Origin: Sulfobacillus thermosulfidooxidans DSM 9293
GTDB lineage: Bacteria > Bacillota > Sulfobacillia > Sulfobacillales > Sulfobacillaceae
DNA length: 64,000 nucleotides
Reading direction: 5' to 3'
NCBI RefSeq assembly: GCF_900176145.1
Contig: NZ_FWWY01000001.1
Location: 1,349,819-1,413,818, forward strand
In this document: one piece after another, positions 39,848-48,046 of the stretch
Layout of the letters: each line of letters opens with the position of its first letter
Position numbering within the stretch: position 1 is the stretch's first letter
The notes under the pieces: model-generated
The model's input: the letters and a program-made list of their open reading frames with translations, nothing else
Databases searched by the model: none
Told to the model about the DNA's origin: nothing
Program-made: the position numbers and the translations under genes

Positions 39848-39866
39848 TAGGGCGGAAAATCCGCCC
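39848..39866 (+). promoter_or_regulatory. GC-rich hairpin in the flagellin leader
   Basis: TAGGGCGGA AAA TCCGCCC folds into a perfect stem directly after the GT4-GT4 stop codon, but no T-run follows. It may be a processing or stability element separating glycosyltransferase and flagellin expression. No clear sigma-D (TAAA..CCGATAT) promoter was found upstream of flagellin. Confidence 0.45.
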
Positions 39867-39922
39867 GATCTCAACTCAGGATGAGAGAGGTCAATACTTA
39901 ACCTTCAAGGAGGAAACCTTCA

Positions 39923-41137
39923 ATGTACGTCAACACTAATATTACCGCGTTGTTTGCTGAAAACGCCTATTCGAACACGCTTGCTAAAGTGAACCAACTT
40001 TCTAATGAAATGTCTACGGGGCTTCAGATTAATTCGCCAGCAGACAATCCTGCAGGGTTAGCCATTGCTAATATTATGCAGGGAGAGCTGAATGGACTCA
40101 CTCAGGCCTCAGCAAACGTGTCTCAAGCAACCAATTTGGTGCAAACTGCTGTGGGTGGCGTTAACAACGACATGCAAATTCTTCAACAATTGCAGTCCCT
40201 AGCCACACAGGCGGCTCAAAACACGAATTCATCATCTCAGTTGCAGGCTATTCAGCAAGAAATAAATTCACTTGTCAACGTTGTAAACCAGAGCGCTCAA
40301 ACTACCAATTATAATAACCTTAAAGTACTTAGCGGCGACTACGGAGCTTCTGTGACAAATGGAACAGGAGTCGGAAGCGGCGCTACTATTAGTGCGGTCT
40401 ATCTTGGAGCAGACTCTGGAAGCGCGTTTACGCAGAATGTCAAGAATGCACAATTTACTGTTTCAGTGCAGGCACTTAATACGACTACAGGAGAAGATCA
40501 GGCCACCATTCAGGGTACTATGGTGGTTAACGGCGTAACTGTTACGATCCAGCCCACTACAGTGACCGTTACTACTGGTGCAACTAGTGGTACCGTGGAT
40601 ATCCAATTCAATAACCTGTCAGGAAGCAATGGATCAGTATCCGTCGCTCCATTTTCAATGATTATGACCGTCAACCAGGCATCGGTATCCACTACCGCCA
40701 CGTCTGGCACGGTTACTATCAACCCACCAACAGATAAAAGTACTCTGTCGTTCCAAGTGGGACCATCTCAAAGCAGTGCTGACATCGTAAACGCCAATTT
40801 CGCAGCAGTAGATGCGAATTCTTTAGGTATTGGAAACCTCAACGTTACTACTTCTACGCAAGCTCAATATGCCATTACTCAGGTGCAACACGCTATATCT
40901 TCCTTGTCGGCATTACAAGGTTACACGGGTTCCTTGCTCAATCAGTTCCAATATACTGCCAGCAACCTGCAGTCGGAAAATACGAATCTTACGCAGTCTA
41001 GGGCAACGATTATGGATGCCAACATGCCAGCTGTCTCTTCGGAGTTCGTGAAGGAACAGACCTTGTTGCAATCGAACCTGGCAGCACTTCAAAGTGCTAA
41101 TCAGTTGCCGTCCCTGATCTTAAAATTACTTGGATAA
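39923..41137 (+). CDS. hag: Flagellin
   Basis: The protein has 404 aa, with ATG after AAGGAGGAA. Residues 1-140 are the conserved D0/D1 N-terminal helices (MYVNTNITALFAENAY..., LSNEMSTGLQINSPADNPAGLAIA). Residues about 310-404 are the C-terminal D1/D0 helices (TQVQHAISSLSALQGYTGSLLNQ ... LLQSNLAALQSANQLPSLILKLL). The central 170 residues are Ser/Thr/Val/Gly-rich beta structure, with clusters such as TTVTVTTGATSGT that could carry O-glycans. It contains no Cys. The FliD and FliS genes follow directly. A terminator hairpin lies just after the gene. Confidence 0.95.
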   Translation: MYVNTNITALFAENAYSNTLAKVNQLSNEMSTGLQINSPADNPAGLAIANIMQGELNGLTQASANVSQATNLVQTAVGGVNNDMQILQQLQSLATQAAQNTNSSSQLQAIQQEINSLVNVVNQSAQTTNYNNLKVLSGDYGASVTNGTGVGSGATISAVYLGADSGSAFTQNVKNAQFTVSVQALNTTTGEDQATIQGTMVVNGVTVTIQPTTVTVTTGATSGTVDIQFNNLSGSNGSVSVAPFSMIMTVNQASVSTTATSGTVTINPPTDKSTLSFQVGPSQSSADIVNANFAAVDANSLGIGNLNVTTSTQAQYAITQVQHAISSLSALQGYTGSLLNQFQYTASNLQSENTNLTQSRATIMDANMPAVSSEFVKEQTLLQSNLAALQSANQLPSLILKLLG

Positions 41138-41146
41138 TGTGAATTG

Positions 41147-41185
41147 AGTAAGGCATGGCCTTTAAGAGGCTGTGCCTTACTTTCC
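41147..41185 (+). terminator. Terminator after flagellin gene
   Basis: GTAAGGCA..GCC pairs with GGC..TGCCTTAC around a short loop, followed by TTTCC. It lies 10 nt after the stop and is probably partial, so that fliD is transcribed at a lower level. Confidence 0.7.
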
Positions 41186-41222
41186 AATGCTAGATAACTT
41201 TAGATTAGGAGGCATGCGTCTG

Positions 41223-42779
41223 ATGAGTACGAATCCCTTATTGACCTTGAGTCCGAGTCAAATTTGGGGTAATCAAGCCAACAACCCCATAAGTTCCCTG
41301 ATGCTGACATATTCGCCGAATGTCATCGAAAGTCTAGCTTTGGCCCCGATATCTCTACAAGAAAAGCAACTTAACCAGACTCTCTCCCAAGTGCAGGCGG
41401 CTAGTAGCGCATGGAGCCAACTTCAGGCGGACGCAAGTGCTGTCATGAGCCAGTTGACGACATTAAGTAGTGGTTTGCCGTTTGACGCTCAAAGTGCTAG
41501 TAGTAGTTCACCAAGTGTGGCTACTGCTGCCGCTAGCTCTGAGGCTGCATCGGGCAGTTTCGGGTTGACGGTGAACCAATTGGCTCAAGCTGAGGTCGAC
41601 CATAGCGCGGTGTTCAGTTCAGCGACACAAGCTGCCAATATCAGCGGAACGTTCACCATTGCACTAGGACCAACGTCCGGCACATCGCCGACTACCACCA
41701 GCGCGTCGGTAACGATAACGTCTGGTATGACCTTAGAACAAATAGCGTCCGCTATAAATTCATCAGCCGGACAGTACGTGAAGGCTGCCGTGCAGGATAC
41801 CGCAAACGGCTATCAGCTGGTCGTTCAAGCCAATCAACCGAATCAGTTCATTTATTACGGAGAAAGTAGCAGTACCTCTATTCTTAACAATGGAAGCGGA
41901 GAACTAGGTCTTGTAAATGCGTCGTCTGGAGGTACTGTTATTAGCAGCGGCACAAGTAATAACAATACGGAGGCTGTAGCCCAGCCAGCGGAATACACAC
42001 TCGGCAACACTACCTTGCAAGCCAACAGTAATACGATCTCCAACATTGTCCCTGGCGTTACGGCGCAACTCCTAAGCGTTGGGACGACTACCATTACTGT
42101 GGGGCCAAACGTTTCCCAAATGGAATCATCGATAACAAAGTTCCAAAAGGATTGGAATCAATTGGTTCAAGATGTCAATACGCTGACACTCCCTGTAAAT
42201 GCTGGCCCTCCTGAGTCTTCGTCATCCAGTTCGAGCTCCTCGTCATCCTATAAATCAAACTCGCATCAGGTGATTTCTTCGCCCCAGCCCTTAGCGTTCG
42301 TGCAGCAGGCTCAGTCGGTTCTTGGAGAAACTGTCGCGCAAACGGCTGCCGGACCGTTAACTATGGCAGATGTGGGATTGCAATGGAACTATAGCGCACA
42401 AGATGGTACATTATCATGGGATCCTAATGGTTCAAGTCAAATCTCTGCCAATCTCAGCACGTTGTTGACGACACACCCGCATTCCGTAGCATCTTATTTC
42501 CAAACCTTATCAAACAAACTGATGCCTATTCTTCAGGTTTTTGCGCAAGGATCAACAAGTGTGTCGCAAACCGCGCAAAGTTCATTGGAAAATGAGATAA
42601 ACAGCCTGACCCTTCAAAAGCAAAATCTTGTGGCAGAAGCTCAGAGCGTTGCTAAAACTGCCAGGCAGGAATATCTCGCCATGGCTAACTCGATGACTGG
42701 AGCTCTGGGAGTTTATAATTACTTCCAAAATGTTGTGTTAGGTGGGCCATCATCATCAGGAGGAGGATTTGCCACGTAA
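41223..42779 (+). CDS. fliD: Flagellar filament cap protein
   Basis: The protein has 518 aa. ATG 41223 is preferred because TTAGGAGG ends 10 nt before it; ATG 41214 is too close. The N-terminal coiled region (PISLQEKQLNQTLSQVQAASSAWSQLQADAS) and the following 'SGSFGLTVNQLAQAEVDHSAVF' block are typical of FliD_N. 'ITSGMTLEQIASAINSSAGQYVKAAVQ' fits the hook-IN-type motif, and the C-terminal helix (SLENEINSLTLQKQNLVAEAQ) is FliD_C. A Ser-rich linker lies near residues 335-350 (ESSSSSSSSSSSYKS). It acts as the cap that folds exported flagellin. Confidence 0.9.
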   Translation: MSTNPLLTLSPSQIWGNQANNPISSLMLTYSPNVIESLALAPISLQEKQLNQTLSQVQAASSAWSQLQADASAVMSQLTTLSSGLPFDAQSASSSSPSVATAAASSEAASGSFGLTVNQLAQAEVDHSAVFSSATQAANISGTFTIALGPTSGTSPTTTSASVTITSGMTLEQIASAINSSAGQYVKAAVQDTANGYQLVVQANQPNQFIYYGESSSTSILNNGSGELGLVNASSGGTVISSGTSNNNTEAVAQPAEYTLGNTTLQANSNTISNIVPGVTAQLLSVGTTTITVGPNVSQMESSITKFQKDWNQLVQDVNTLTLPVNAGPPESSSSSSSSSSSYKSNSHQVISSPQPLAFVQQAQSVLGETVAQTAAGPLTMADVGLQWNYSAQDGTLSWDPNGSSQISANLSTLLTTHPHSVASYFQTLSNKLMPILQVFAQGSTSVSQTAQSSLENEINSLTLQKQNLVAEAQSVAKTARQEYLAMANSMTGALGVYNYFQNVVLGGPSSSGGGFAT

Positions 42780-42793
42780 GGAGCGAAATTGGG

Positions 42794-43183
42794 ATGAAAA
42801 TGGCTGAAAACCCCTACTACAATATGCATCTGCAAACTTTGAGTCCCGGGGGAATTCTCGAAGAGTTATGGCGGTATGGACGGCGGCAGTGTTTGGGCGC
42901 TCAAGAAGCATTGAGTGCCCAACGATGGGATGCGTTGGCACACCACGCCAGCGCATTGCAAGAACTGTGGGCGGGATTGCATGATACTGTCAATTCCGAG
43001 GCTCCTGGTGCCCAAACTCTTCGAGGACTTTACTTTGGCCTATGGCGTTTGGCACTGCGTCTCGCGGTAGAGCATGACGCCGACGCGTTACGTCTGATGC
43101 AAACCACGATGGATATTCTTGAACCGCTGACGAAAGGACGTACTCTTTTAAATGAAAGACCTGAAACAGAACGAGCGTACTAG
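42794..43183 (+). CDS. fliS: Flagellin export chaperone
   Basis: The protein has 129 aa, with ATG after AAGGAG at the end of fliD. The N-terminus 'NPYYNMHLQTLSPGGILEELWRYGRRQCLGAQEAL' matches the FliS pattern (NxY....T.SP..L...LYdG....l..A). The remainder is four-helix-bundle-like, with LRGLYFGLWRLALRLAV at the expected place. It binds the flagellin C-terminus in the cytoplasm. Gene order flagellin-fliD-fliS supports the assignment. Confidence 0.85.
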   Translation: MKMAENPYYNMHLQTLSPGGILEELWRYGRRQCLGAQEALSAQRWDALAHHASALQELWAGLHDTVNSEAPGAQTLRGLYFGLWRLALRLAVEHDADALRLMQTTMDILEPLTKGRTLLNERPETERAY

Positions 43184-43190
43184 GAGCGGT

Positions 43191-44423
43191 ATGGGGCAAT
43201 TGACCCTGGCTATGATTGTTCGTGATGAAGCCCGATGGCTCCCTTCGTGTCTGCAATCTGTCAAAGGAATTGTCGATGAAATGGTCGTGGTGGATACGGG
43301 TTCTCGTGATGACACGCCAAGAATTGCGCGGCAGTTTGGAGCTCGTGTCATAGAGATACCGTGGCGCCAAGATTTTGCCCGAGCCCGCAACGTTTCACTT
43401 GATTACGTGAAAACGCCGTGGGTATTGGTTTTGGATGCGGACGAGCAGCTGCACCCCGATGATGCCCCTCTCATCCGCATGGCATTGCAGACTGACAAGT
43501 TTCACGCCTATGATTTATGGCAAGTATCTTTGCTGTCCGATGCGCAAGATGTAGCTTGGGCCCGGGTTACTCGACTCTTTCGGAACTTGCCTGGTATTCG
43601 CTACGAAGGTCGAATTCATGAACAGGTCGCTAGTAACGTTGTCCGCCATGGTTATCAACTGGCGTCGTTGGATGCGCGACTGTGGCATTTTGGTTACTTA
43701 CGCGACATATGGACAGAAAAGGCCAAGGCCGAACGAAATTATAATCTTCTTCAAAGAGCAGTACGAGAAGAACCGGGCAATGGGTATCTCTGGTGGCAAC
43801 TAGCTCAGAGTGCTATTTCGCTTGAAGAGTGGAACATGGTGCAGGAAGCCACCAAAAAGGCTTTGGATGCGGGCACTCTTCCGGATTCTCTAGTGCCGGT
43901 GGCTTGGTTGACTTTAGGGAAGGGGGCAGCGGGCCAAGGCGTATGGACAGTAGCGGCAGCGGCATTTGCACGGGCCGAACAAACCGCTTTGCCAAACCCG
44001 TTTGCTGATGCGGTGTTTTATCGAGGCGAGGTTCATCGCGCTAACCGAGCTTGGGCGGCTGCTGAACAGGCATTTTCACAGGCCTTAACTATTGGCGATA
44101 CAACGCCCATCCCCTTGCATGAGCAAGGAACTGGATCATACCGTGCTTGGCATGGACTGGCATCCACGTATTGGGCGCGAGGAGAGAATGATCGTGCAGC
44201 GGCAACCGCCCTTGTTGCTTATCGCCACTATCCAGCATATCGTCCTCTATGGTTACTGATTCGTCAAATTTTTGGAAATTATACGCCTCGTGAATTTGCT
44301 CAAGTTATTCCTAATGTGGCAGCGGATCTTCCCGGATTAGTGAGAAGTCAGGCATGGTTCCCTGGCGATTTGGTTGATCAAGAAATTGCTCTCGGATGGG
44401 AGAACCTTCCTGTTCTCCCATAG
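43191..44423 (+). CDS. GT2 glycosyltransferase with TPR-like tail
   Basis: The protein has 410 aa. ATG 43191 is chosen because TAGGAGCGG (which includes the fliS stop) ends just before it. Residues about 3-210 are a GT2 domain of the SunS/'SPBc2'-like type: LTLAMIVRDEARWLPSCL, MVVVDTGSRDDT, 'DFARARNVSL', VLVLDADEQL (the DxD-type motif) and 'RYEGRIHEQV'. Residues about 225-400 are helical repeats resembling TPRs (GNGYLWWQLAQSAISLEEW, ADAVFYRGEVHRANRAWAAAEQAF). Some GT2-TPR enzymes modify flagellins directly, and here the gene is translationally close to fliS, which makes a flagellin glycosyltransferase likely. Confidence 0.85.
   Translation: MGQLTLAMIVRDEARWLPSCLQSVKGIVDEMVVVDTGSRDDTPRIARQFGARVIEIPWRQDFARARNVSLDYVKTPWVLVLDADEQLHPDDAPLIRMALQTDKFHAYDLWQVSLLSDAQDVAWARVTRLFRNLPGIRYEGRIHEQVASNVVRHGYQLASLDARLWHFGYLRDIWTEKAKAERNYNLLQRAVREEPGNGYLWWQLAQSAISLEEWNMVQEATKKALDAGTLPDSLVPVAWLTLGKGAAGQGVWTVAAAAFARAEQTALPNPFADAVFYRGEVHRANRAWAAAEQAFSQALTIGDTTPIPLHEQGTGSYRAWHGLASTYWARGENDRAAATALVAYRHYPAYRPLWLLIRQIFGNYTPREFAQVIPNVAADLPGLVRSQAWFPGDLVDQEIALGWENLPVLP
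44397..44420. terminator. Hairpin at the convergent ends of two genes
   Basis: TGGGAGAAC and GTTCTCCCA form a perfect 9-bp stem with a 6-nt loop inside the last codons of the GT2-TPR gene. There is no T-run. It may help termination between the convergent genes. Confidence 0.4.
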
Positions 44424-44452
44424 GAAGTTGAACCATAGCAATCTACAAGATC

Positions 44453-44980
44453 TTAAAGAAATTTGCCTAGCCAAATTTCGTCGATCGGCTCATTGTCAAG
44501 CCAGTACTGGCGGGGGAGTCTAGCTTCCTCAGTGTAGCCTAACCGATGATAAAATCGGAGAGCGTTGTCATTTATACCCAGAACAGCAATGCTAATTTTT
44601 CGAATTCCTTGAATACGCGCCCAATGCTCGGCACTTTCAACCAAGGGCTGTCCAATTCCTCGGCCGCGCCATGCGGGAAGAAGGGCCATTCCGAAAGTTG
44701 CTGTGAATTGGCTTTTTCGGAACGTGCCGCGTACTATTTCTAACGATCCAACAACCCCGATAGCTGGTACTTCTGCTACTAAAAGTAAATAGTTCTCTCC
44801 CATATGCCGTATGGTTTGTTTTTGATTTTCAACGCTCCGAGTTACCGTATCATGTAGCATGTAGGTTTGTTCTCGTCCTACGATATCCATTTGGACTAGA
44901 ATGCTTTCCGTATCATCTGGCGTGGCTTGTCGGACAATAAACGGCTCACCGCGCCGATCTTTCATATTCAATGGATCCAT
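44453..44980 (-). CDS. GNAT-family N-acetyltransferase
   Basis: The protein has 175 aa, with ATG after AGGAAGGGAG. 'FIVRQATPDDTESI' is the usual GNAT start. 'FGMALLPAWRGRGIGQPLVESAEHWA' (about 95-120) contains the acetyl-CoA pyrophosphate loop R-x-x-G-x-G, and 'AVLGINDNALRFYHRLGYTEEARL' (about 132-155) is motif B with the usual Asn/Tyr. It resembles RimJ/RimL or SpeG-like acetyltransferases. The substrate could be a ribosomal protein, polyamine or sugar amine. Confidence 0.85.
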   Translation of the reverse strand: MDPLNMKDRRGEPFIVRQATPDDTESILVQMDIVGREQTYMLHDTVTRSVENQKQTIRHMGENYLLLVAEVPAIGVVGSLEIVRGTFRKSQFTATFGMALLPAWRGRGIGQPLVESAEHWARIQGIRKISIAVLGINDNALRFYHRLGYTEEARLPRQYWLDNEPIDEIWLGKFL

Positions 44981-45363
44981 GGTATTTTGAACTCCCTTCC
45001 TAACCTAAATTTCAGAGCCACAACAACCGTCTCGATATGGGATTGTAGTGCGTGGCCATAGGTAAAACTTGTGGAAGTACCAGTCGATTATGTAGCCCTG
45101 CATAAATGTACTGTGTTTTGGCCTTTGTGTACAAATTTTAATGGACCATTGTTAGTCATATCAAAGAAACTGCCATAAGTTTGGAACGTTTTCCTCCCCT
45201 TTTACGGGAGGCCCATCTACCCAAGCGACTTGCTAGCAAAAATCAGAAAAAGAACTCTTTTATCCTTCGTGGTTTTCGGGGGGCTAACGGTCAGTCATCA
45301 ACTGGGGAATACTAATACTGCCAGCCAGGGAGAGAAAAGAGTCAGAAGATCGAAGCTCCCTGG
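44981..45363. other. Intergenic region before the MFS transporter gene
   Basis: No gene was recognised. CCAGGGAG (45325-45332) and CTCCCTGG (45356-45363) form a perfect 8-bp stem with a 23-nt loop that ends exactly where the transporter frame begins, so it may be a leader structure. Confidence 0.45.
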
Positions 45364-46596
45364 GTGAAAACATGGATTATGTGTTACAGGAGAGGGGAAG
45401 GTCTGATTCGGATTAAATATCGAAACGTCTTAATCCTTGCCTTTGTCGATCAAGTGGCGATTACCATGTCGCAGCAAGGCCTATCGATCTTAAGTGTGGA
45501 TTTCAAAAATTATGCTCACCTGGGTGTGGCTCAGATGGGCATATTATTTTCGACGGTCGCCCTAGGTGCCATTATTGGCATGATTCCTGCTGGGATTATC
45601 TTGGACCGTTTTGGCCCCAAATTGGTGGCATGGCTATCAGGTGCCGCGATCTTTATCGTCATGGGCGTATTAGCCCTGTGGCTTCCCACCCATTTCATCC
45701 CTCTCATGGTCTTATTAGGCTTCGTGGGATTCTTTCTCCCCGCTCTTTCTCTCACCGGTGCTGCCGCGGTGACCACGGTCTTTGATGGATCGCGCCATGA
45801 GGGCATGGCCATTGGCTTTCGCCAAGCTGCGACCCCGCTTGGAGGGATTATTGCCGCCAGCTTGTTTCCCCTGCTGGTAAAAACCTGGACCCTGAAAACG
45901 GTGTTATTGCTGATTGCCGTGAATGTGGGGGGATGGACTATGCTGTTTGGCACCATCTTACACCAGGCTCCTCTAAAAACTCACCCCTCACCTGCGTCAT
46001 CATTCCGTATTCAATATCTGTGGCACCAAATCAAAAAACTGAAAATGCCGCTATGGGTTAGTTTCTTATTATCCCCAGGTCAATATGCCCTGTTAACCTA
46101 TGCGATCTTAGACTTGCATGATCGCTGGCATATCCACCTGACCTATGCGGGTCCGGTGATTGCCCTCGCTTTGTTAGGAGGATTTATTGCCCGCATCTGG
46201 ATGGGCCATTTATCAGATAGGGGAGTTCCGGTTCCCAAACTGATTCGTCTCACGGCTGGCACTGGGGCCGTATCGCTGGGACTTTGGGCGTTCATTCCCA
46301 GAAGTACACCACTTGTTGCCCTATTATTCCTTTTTTTAGCCCTGGGGGCAGGTTTAGATGGGTGGAATGCCTTATTAACCGCTTGGATTGCCAATGTGAC
46401 TTCCGATGATGAACGGGGAATAGGACTTGGGTTAATTGGCTTGACGGGCTTTATTGGAATTGTACTCTTTTTGCCGGTCTTTGGCTTTCTCATTCGTTTT
46501 ACGCATTCCTACCGGCCAGCATGGGGATTATTGGCCGTGATTTATGTCGCCGGAATTATTGTCAGCCGCCCCTCTTCTCCCTACAAGACCCATTAA
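45364..46596 (+). CDS. MFS-family transporter
   Basis: The protein has 410 aa with about 12 predicted hydrophobic helices in two halves. 'GMIPAGIILDRFGPKLVAWLSG' is the MFS loop 2-3 motif (G...D..G....). 'ARIWMGHLSDRGVPVPKLIR' is the equivalent loop in the second half. It is similar in layout to nitrate/oxalate-type or cyanate permeases, but the substrate cannot be read. The start is uncertain: the listed GTG lacks an RBS, while AGGAGAGGGGAAGG at about 45388-45401 precedes an in-frame CTG/ATT rather than a standard start. Confidence 0.8.
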   Translation: MKTWIMCYRRGEGLIRIKYRNVLILAFVDQVAITMSQQGLSILSVDFKNYAHLGVAQMGILFSTVALGAIIGMIPAGIILDRFGPKLVAWLSGAAIFIVMGVLALWLPTHFIPLMVLLGFVGFFLPALSLTGAAAVTTVFDGSRHEGMAIGFRQAATPLGGIIAASLFPLLVKTWTLKTVLLLIAVNVGGWTMLFGTILHQAPLKTHPSPASSFRIQYLWHQIKKLKMPLWVSFLLSPGQYALLTYAILDLHDRWHIHLTYAGPVIALALLGGFIARIWMGHLSDRGVPVPKLIRLTAGTGAVSLGLWAFIPRSTPLVALLFLFLALGAGLDGWNALLTAWIANVTSDDERGIGLGLIGLTGFIGIVLFLPVFGFLIRFTHSYRPAWGLLAVIYVAGIIVSRPSSPYKTH

Positions 46597-46833
46597 TTCT
46601 AAGCAGCGAATACTTGCCAAGAACAGGTCTTACTCTAGTCGGGTACGGGATTTTTCCTACGAGATGAAGATTGTCTGCCAATAAATCGTACAGGGTGGCG
46701 ATCTTGTGCATAACGCTTTTCGATTACAATGAGGAGAACCGGTTACCATCCCAAGTACCGAGACCTATTCGCCGGTTAGGCTTCTATATCCAATCAAGGT
46801 CATGAGAAAATATTTGGAGGATGGAAACGGTAA

Positions 46834-47358
46834 ATGGGTACAATCTTCAGCTTGTTTATCAATTTTCTGTGGGTCGGGGCCTTGGGATTTGGCGGCGGTT
46901 TTGGCATGATCCCGCTCATGAAAACGATGACTTTAGATAATCACTGGGTGTCTTTGGCTGTTTTTGATCAGGCCATTGCCATGGGTCAAGTGACCCCTGG
47001 CCCTGTGGCTATTAGCGCGACCTTTATTGGTGAGCGCGTCTTAGGACCCTTGGGCGCTGTTGTCGCCACCATTTCGGTGTTTACGCCATCACAAGTGGTG
47101 ATCGTGATTCTGAGCCACTGGTATGAGCGTTTTAAGAAGCTCATGGTGGTACAAAACCTGCTCTATATTAGTCTCGCTGCTGTCGTCGGTCTCATTGCAG
47201 GAGTTTCAGTGACATTAGGTCTCTCCTTGATTCATGATTGGGAGGCTGGAATCTTAGCTGGTATCATCGCGTTTTTAGCCTTGCGTGTCAAAAAAATTCC
47301 CTATTGGGCTTTGATTTTAGGCGCCGGTACGTTAGGCGCTATCTTTTTTAGACCGTAG
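46834..47358 (+). CDS. chrA1: Short-chain chromate transporter subunit 1
   Basis: The protein has 174 aa, with ATG after TTTGGAGGATGG. The family hallmarks are visible: 'FLWVGALGFGGGFGMIPLM' near the N-terminus and 'MGQVTPGPVAISATFIG' near residue 50, followed by four to five hydrophobic helices. Short ChrA proteins of this size work as pairs from two adjacent genes, and a second subunit gene follows after 13 bp. It is a predicted inner-membrane chromate (CrO4) exporter, although sulfate-related roles are also conceivable. Confidence 0.9.
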   Translation: MGTIFSLFINFLWVGALGFGGGFGMIPLMKTMTLDNHWVSLAVFDQAIAMGQVTPGPVAISATFIGERVLGPLGAVVATISVFTPSQVVIVILSHWYERFKKLMVVQNLLYISLAAVVGLIAGVSVTLGLSLIHDWEAGILAGIIAFLALRVKKIPYWALILGAGTLGAIFFRP

Positions 47359-47371
47359 AGATACAGGGCTC

Positions 47372-47985
47372 ATGAAAGGATTGCGGTTTGTAATGAATGA
47401 GAAAAGCCCACTGGCTTCAGCAACCCTGAAAGCTTTAATCATAACGTATACCAAAATTGGACTATTAGGGTTTGGAGGAGGATTTGCCGTTTTAGCATTT
47501 ATCCGTACGGAAATCGTGGACCGTGAGCATTGGCTGACTCATGCCCAATTCGACCATGTCGTCGAAATGTCGGCCTTTGCTCCCGGACCGACGACGACGA
47601 ACGTGCTGGCGGCCATTGCCTACCGAATTTTGGGGTGGCGGGGAGTGATCGTAGGGAGTATTGCGGTCTTATGGCCATCCTTTGTCTTAATGCTGGTCTT
47701 AGCAAAACTTACGGCAGTAATCCATAACCCTTGGGTGACGGGGGCGCTTTCGGGGATGGAAGTTGCTGTGGTCGGACTGTTGGTGGATGTGGTGTGGACC
47801 TTGTGGAAAGATGTCCCGCATAAACTAATCACTATAGGGATCGCCGCATCGGCTTTTAGCTTGACGCTATTTGCTGTTATCCCGTACTCATTATGCTATC
47901 AGCCGCACTTTTTGGACTGATTGAATTTGGAATTCGCCGCAAACCATTAAAGGAACCAGAAACACCAACTAAAAGCAAAGAGTAA
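47372..47985 (+). pseudogene. chrA2: Short-chain chromate transporter subunit 2, 3' frameshift
   Basis: It begins ATG 47372 (or 47393) and shows 'TKIGLLGFGGGFAVLAFI' and 'EMSAFAPGPTTTNVLAAIAY', the second-subunit versions of the ChrA motifs. The frame ends at 47920 with an unnatural tail (YSLCYQPHFLD). From about 47880 another frame gives the expected last helix and basic end (VLIMLSAALFGLIEFGIRRKPLK), stopping at 47985. One inserted base after CCG (ATC CCG GTA) would repair it. It is a recent mutation or sequence error; the protein may be largely intact. Confidence 0.75.
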
Positions 47986-48046
47986 GATATCTGCTAAACA
48001 TGCGAGAGAGTTTATAAGCCCTATGAAAATGTCATCACATCTGGCG

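Noticed and set aside
39842-39922. Sigma-D type flagellin promoter
   Set aside because: No TAAA-N15-CCGATAT-like pair was found; the leader contains only a hairpin and the RBS.
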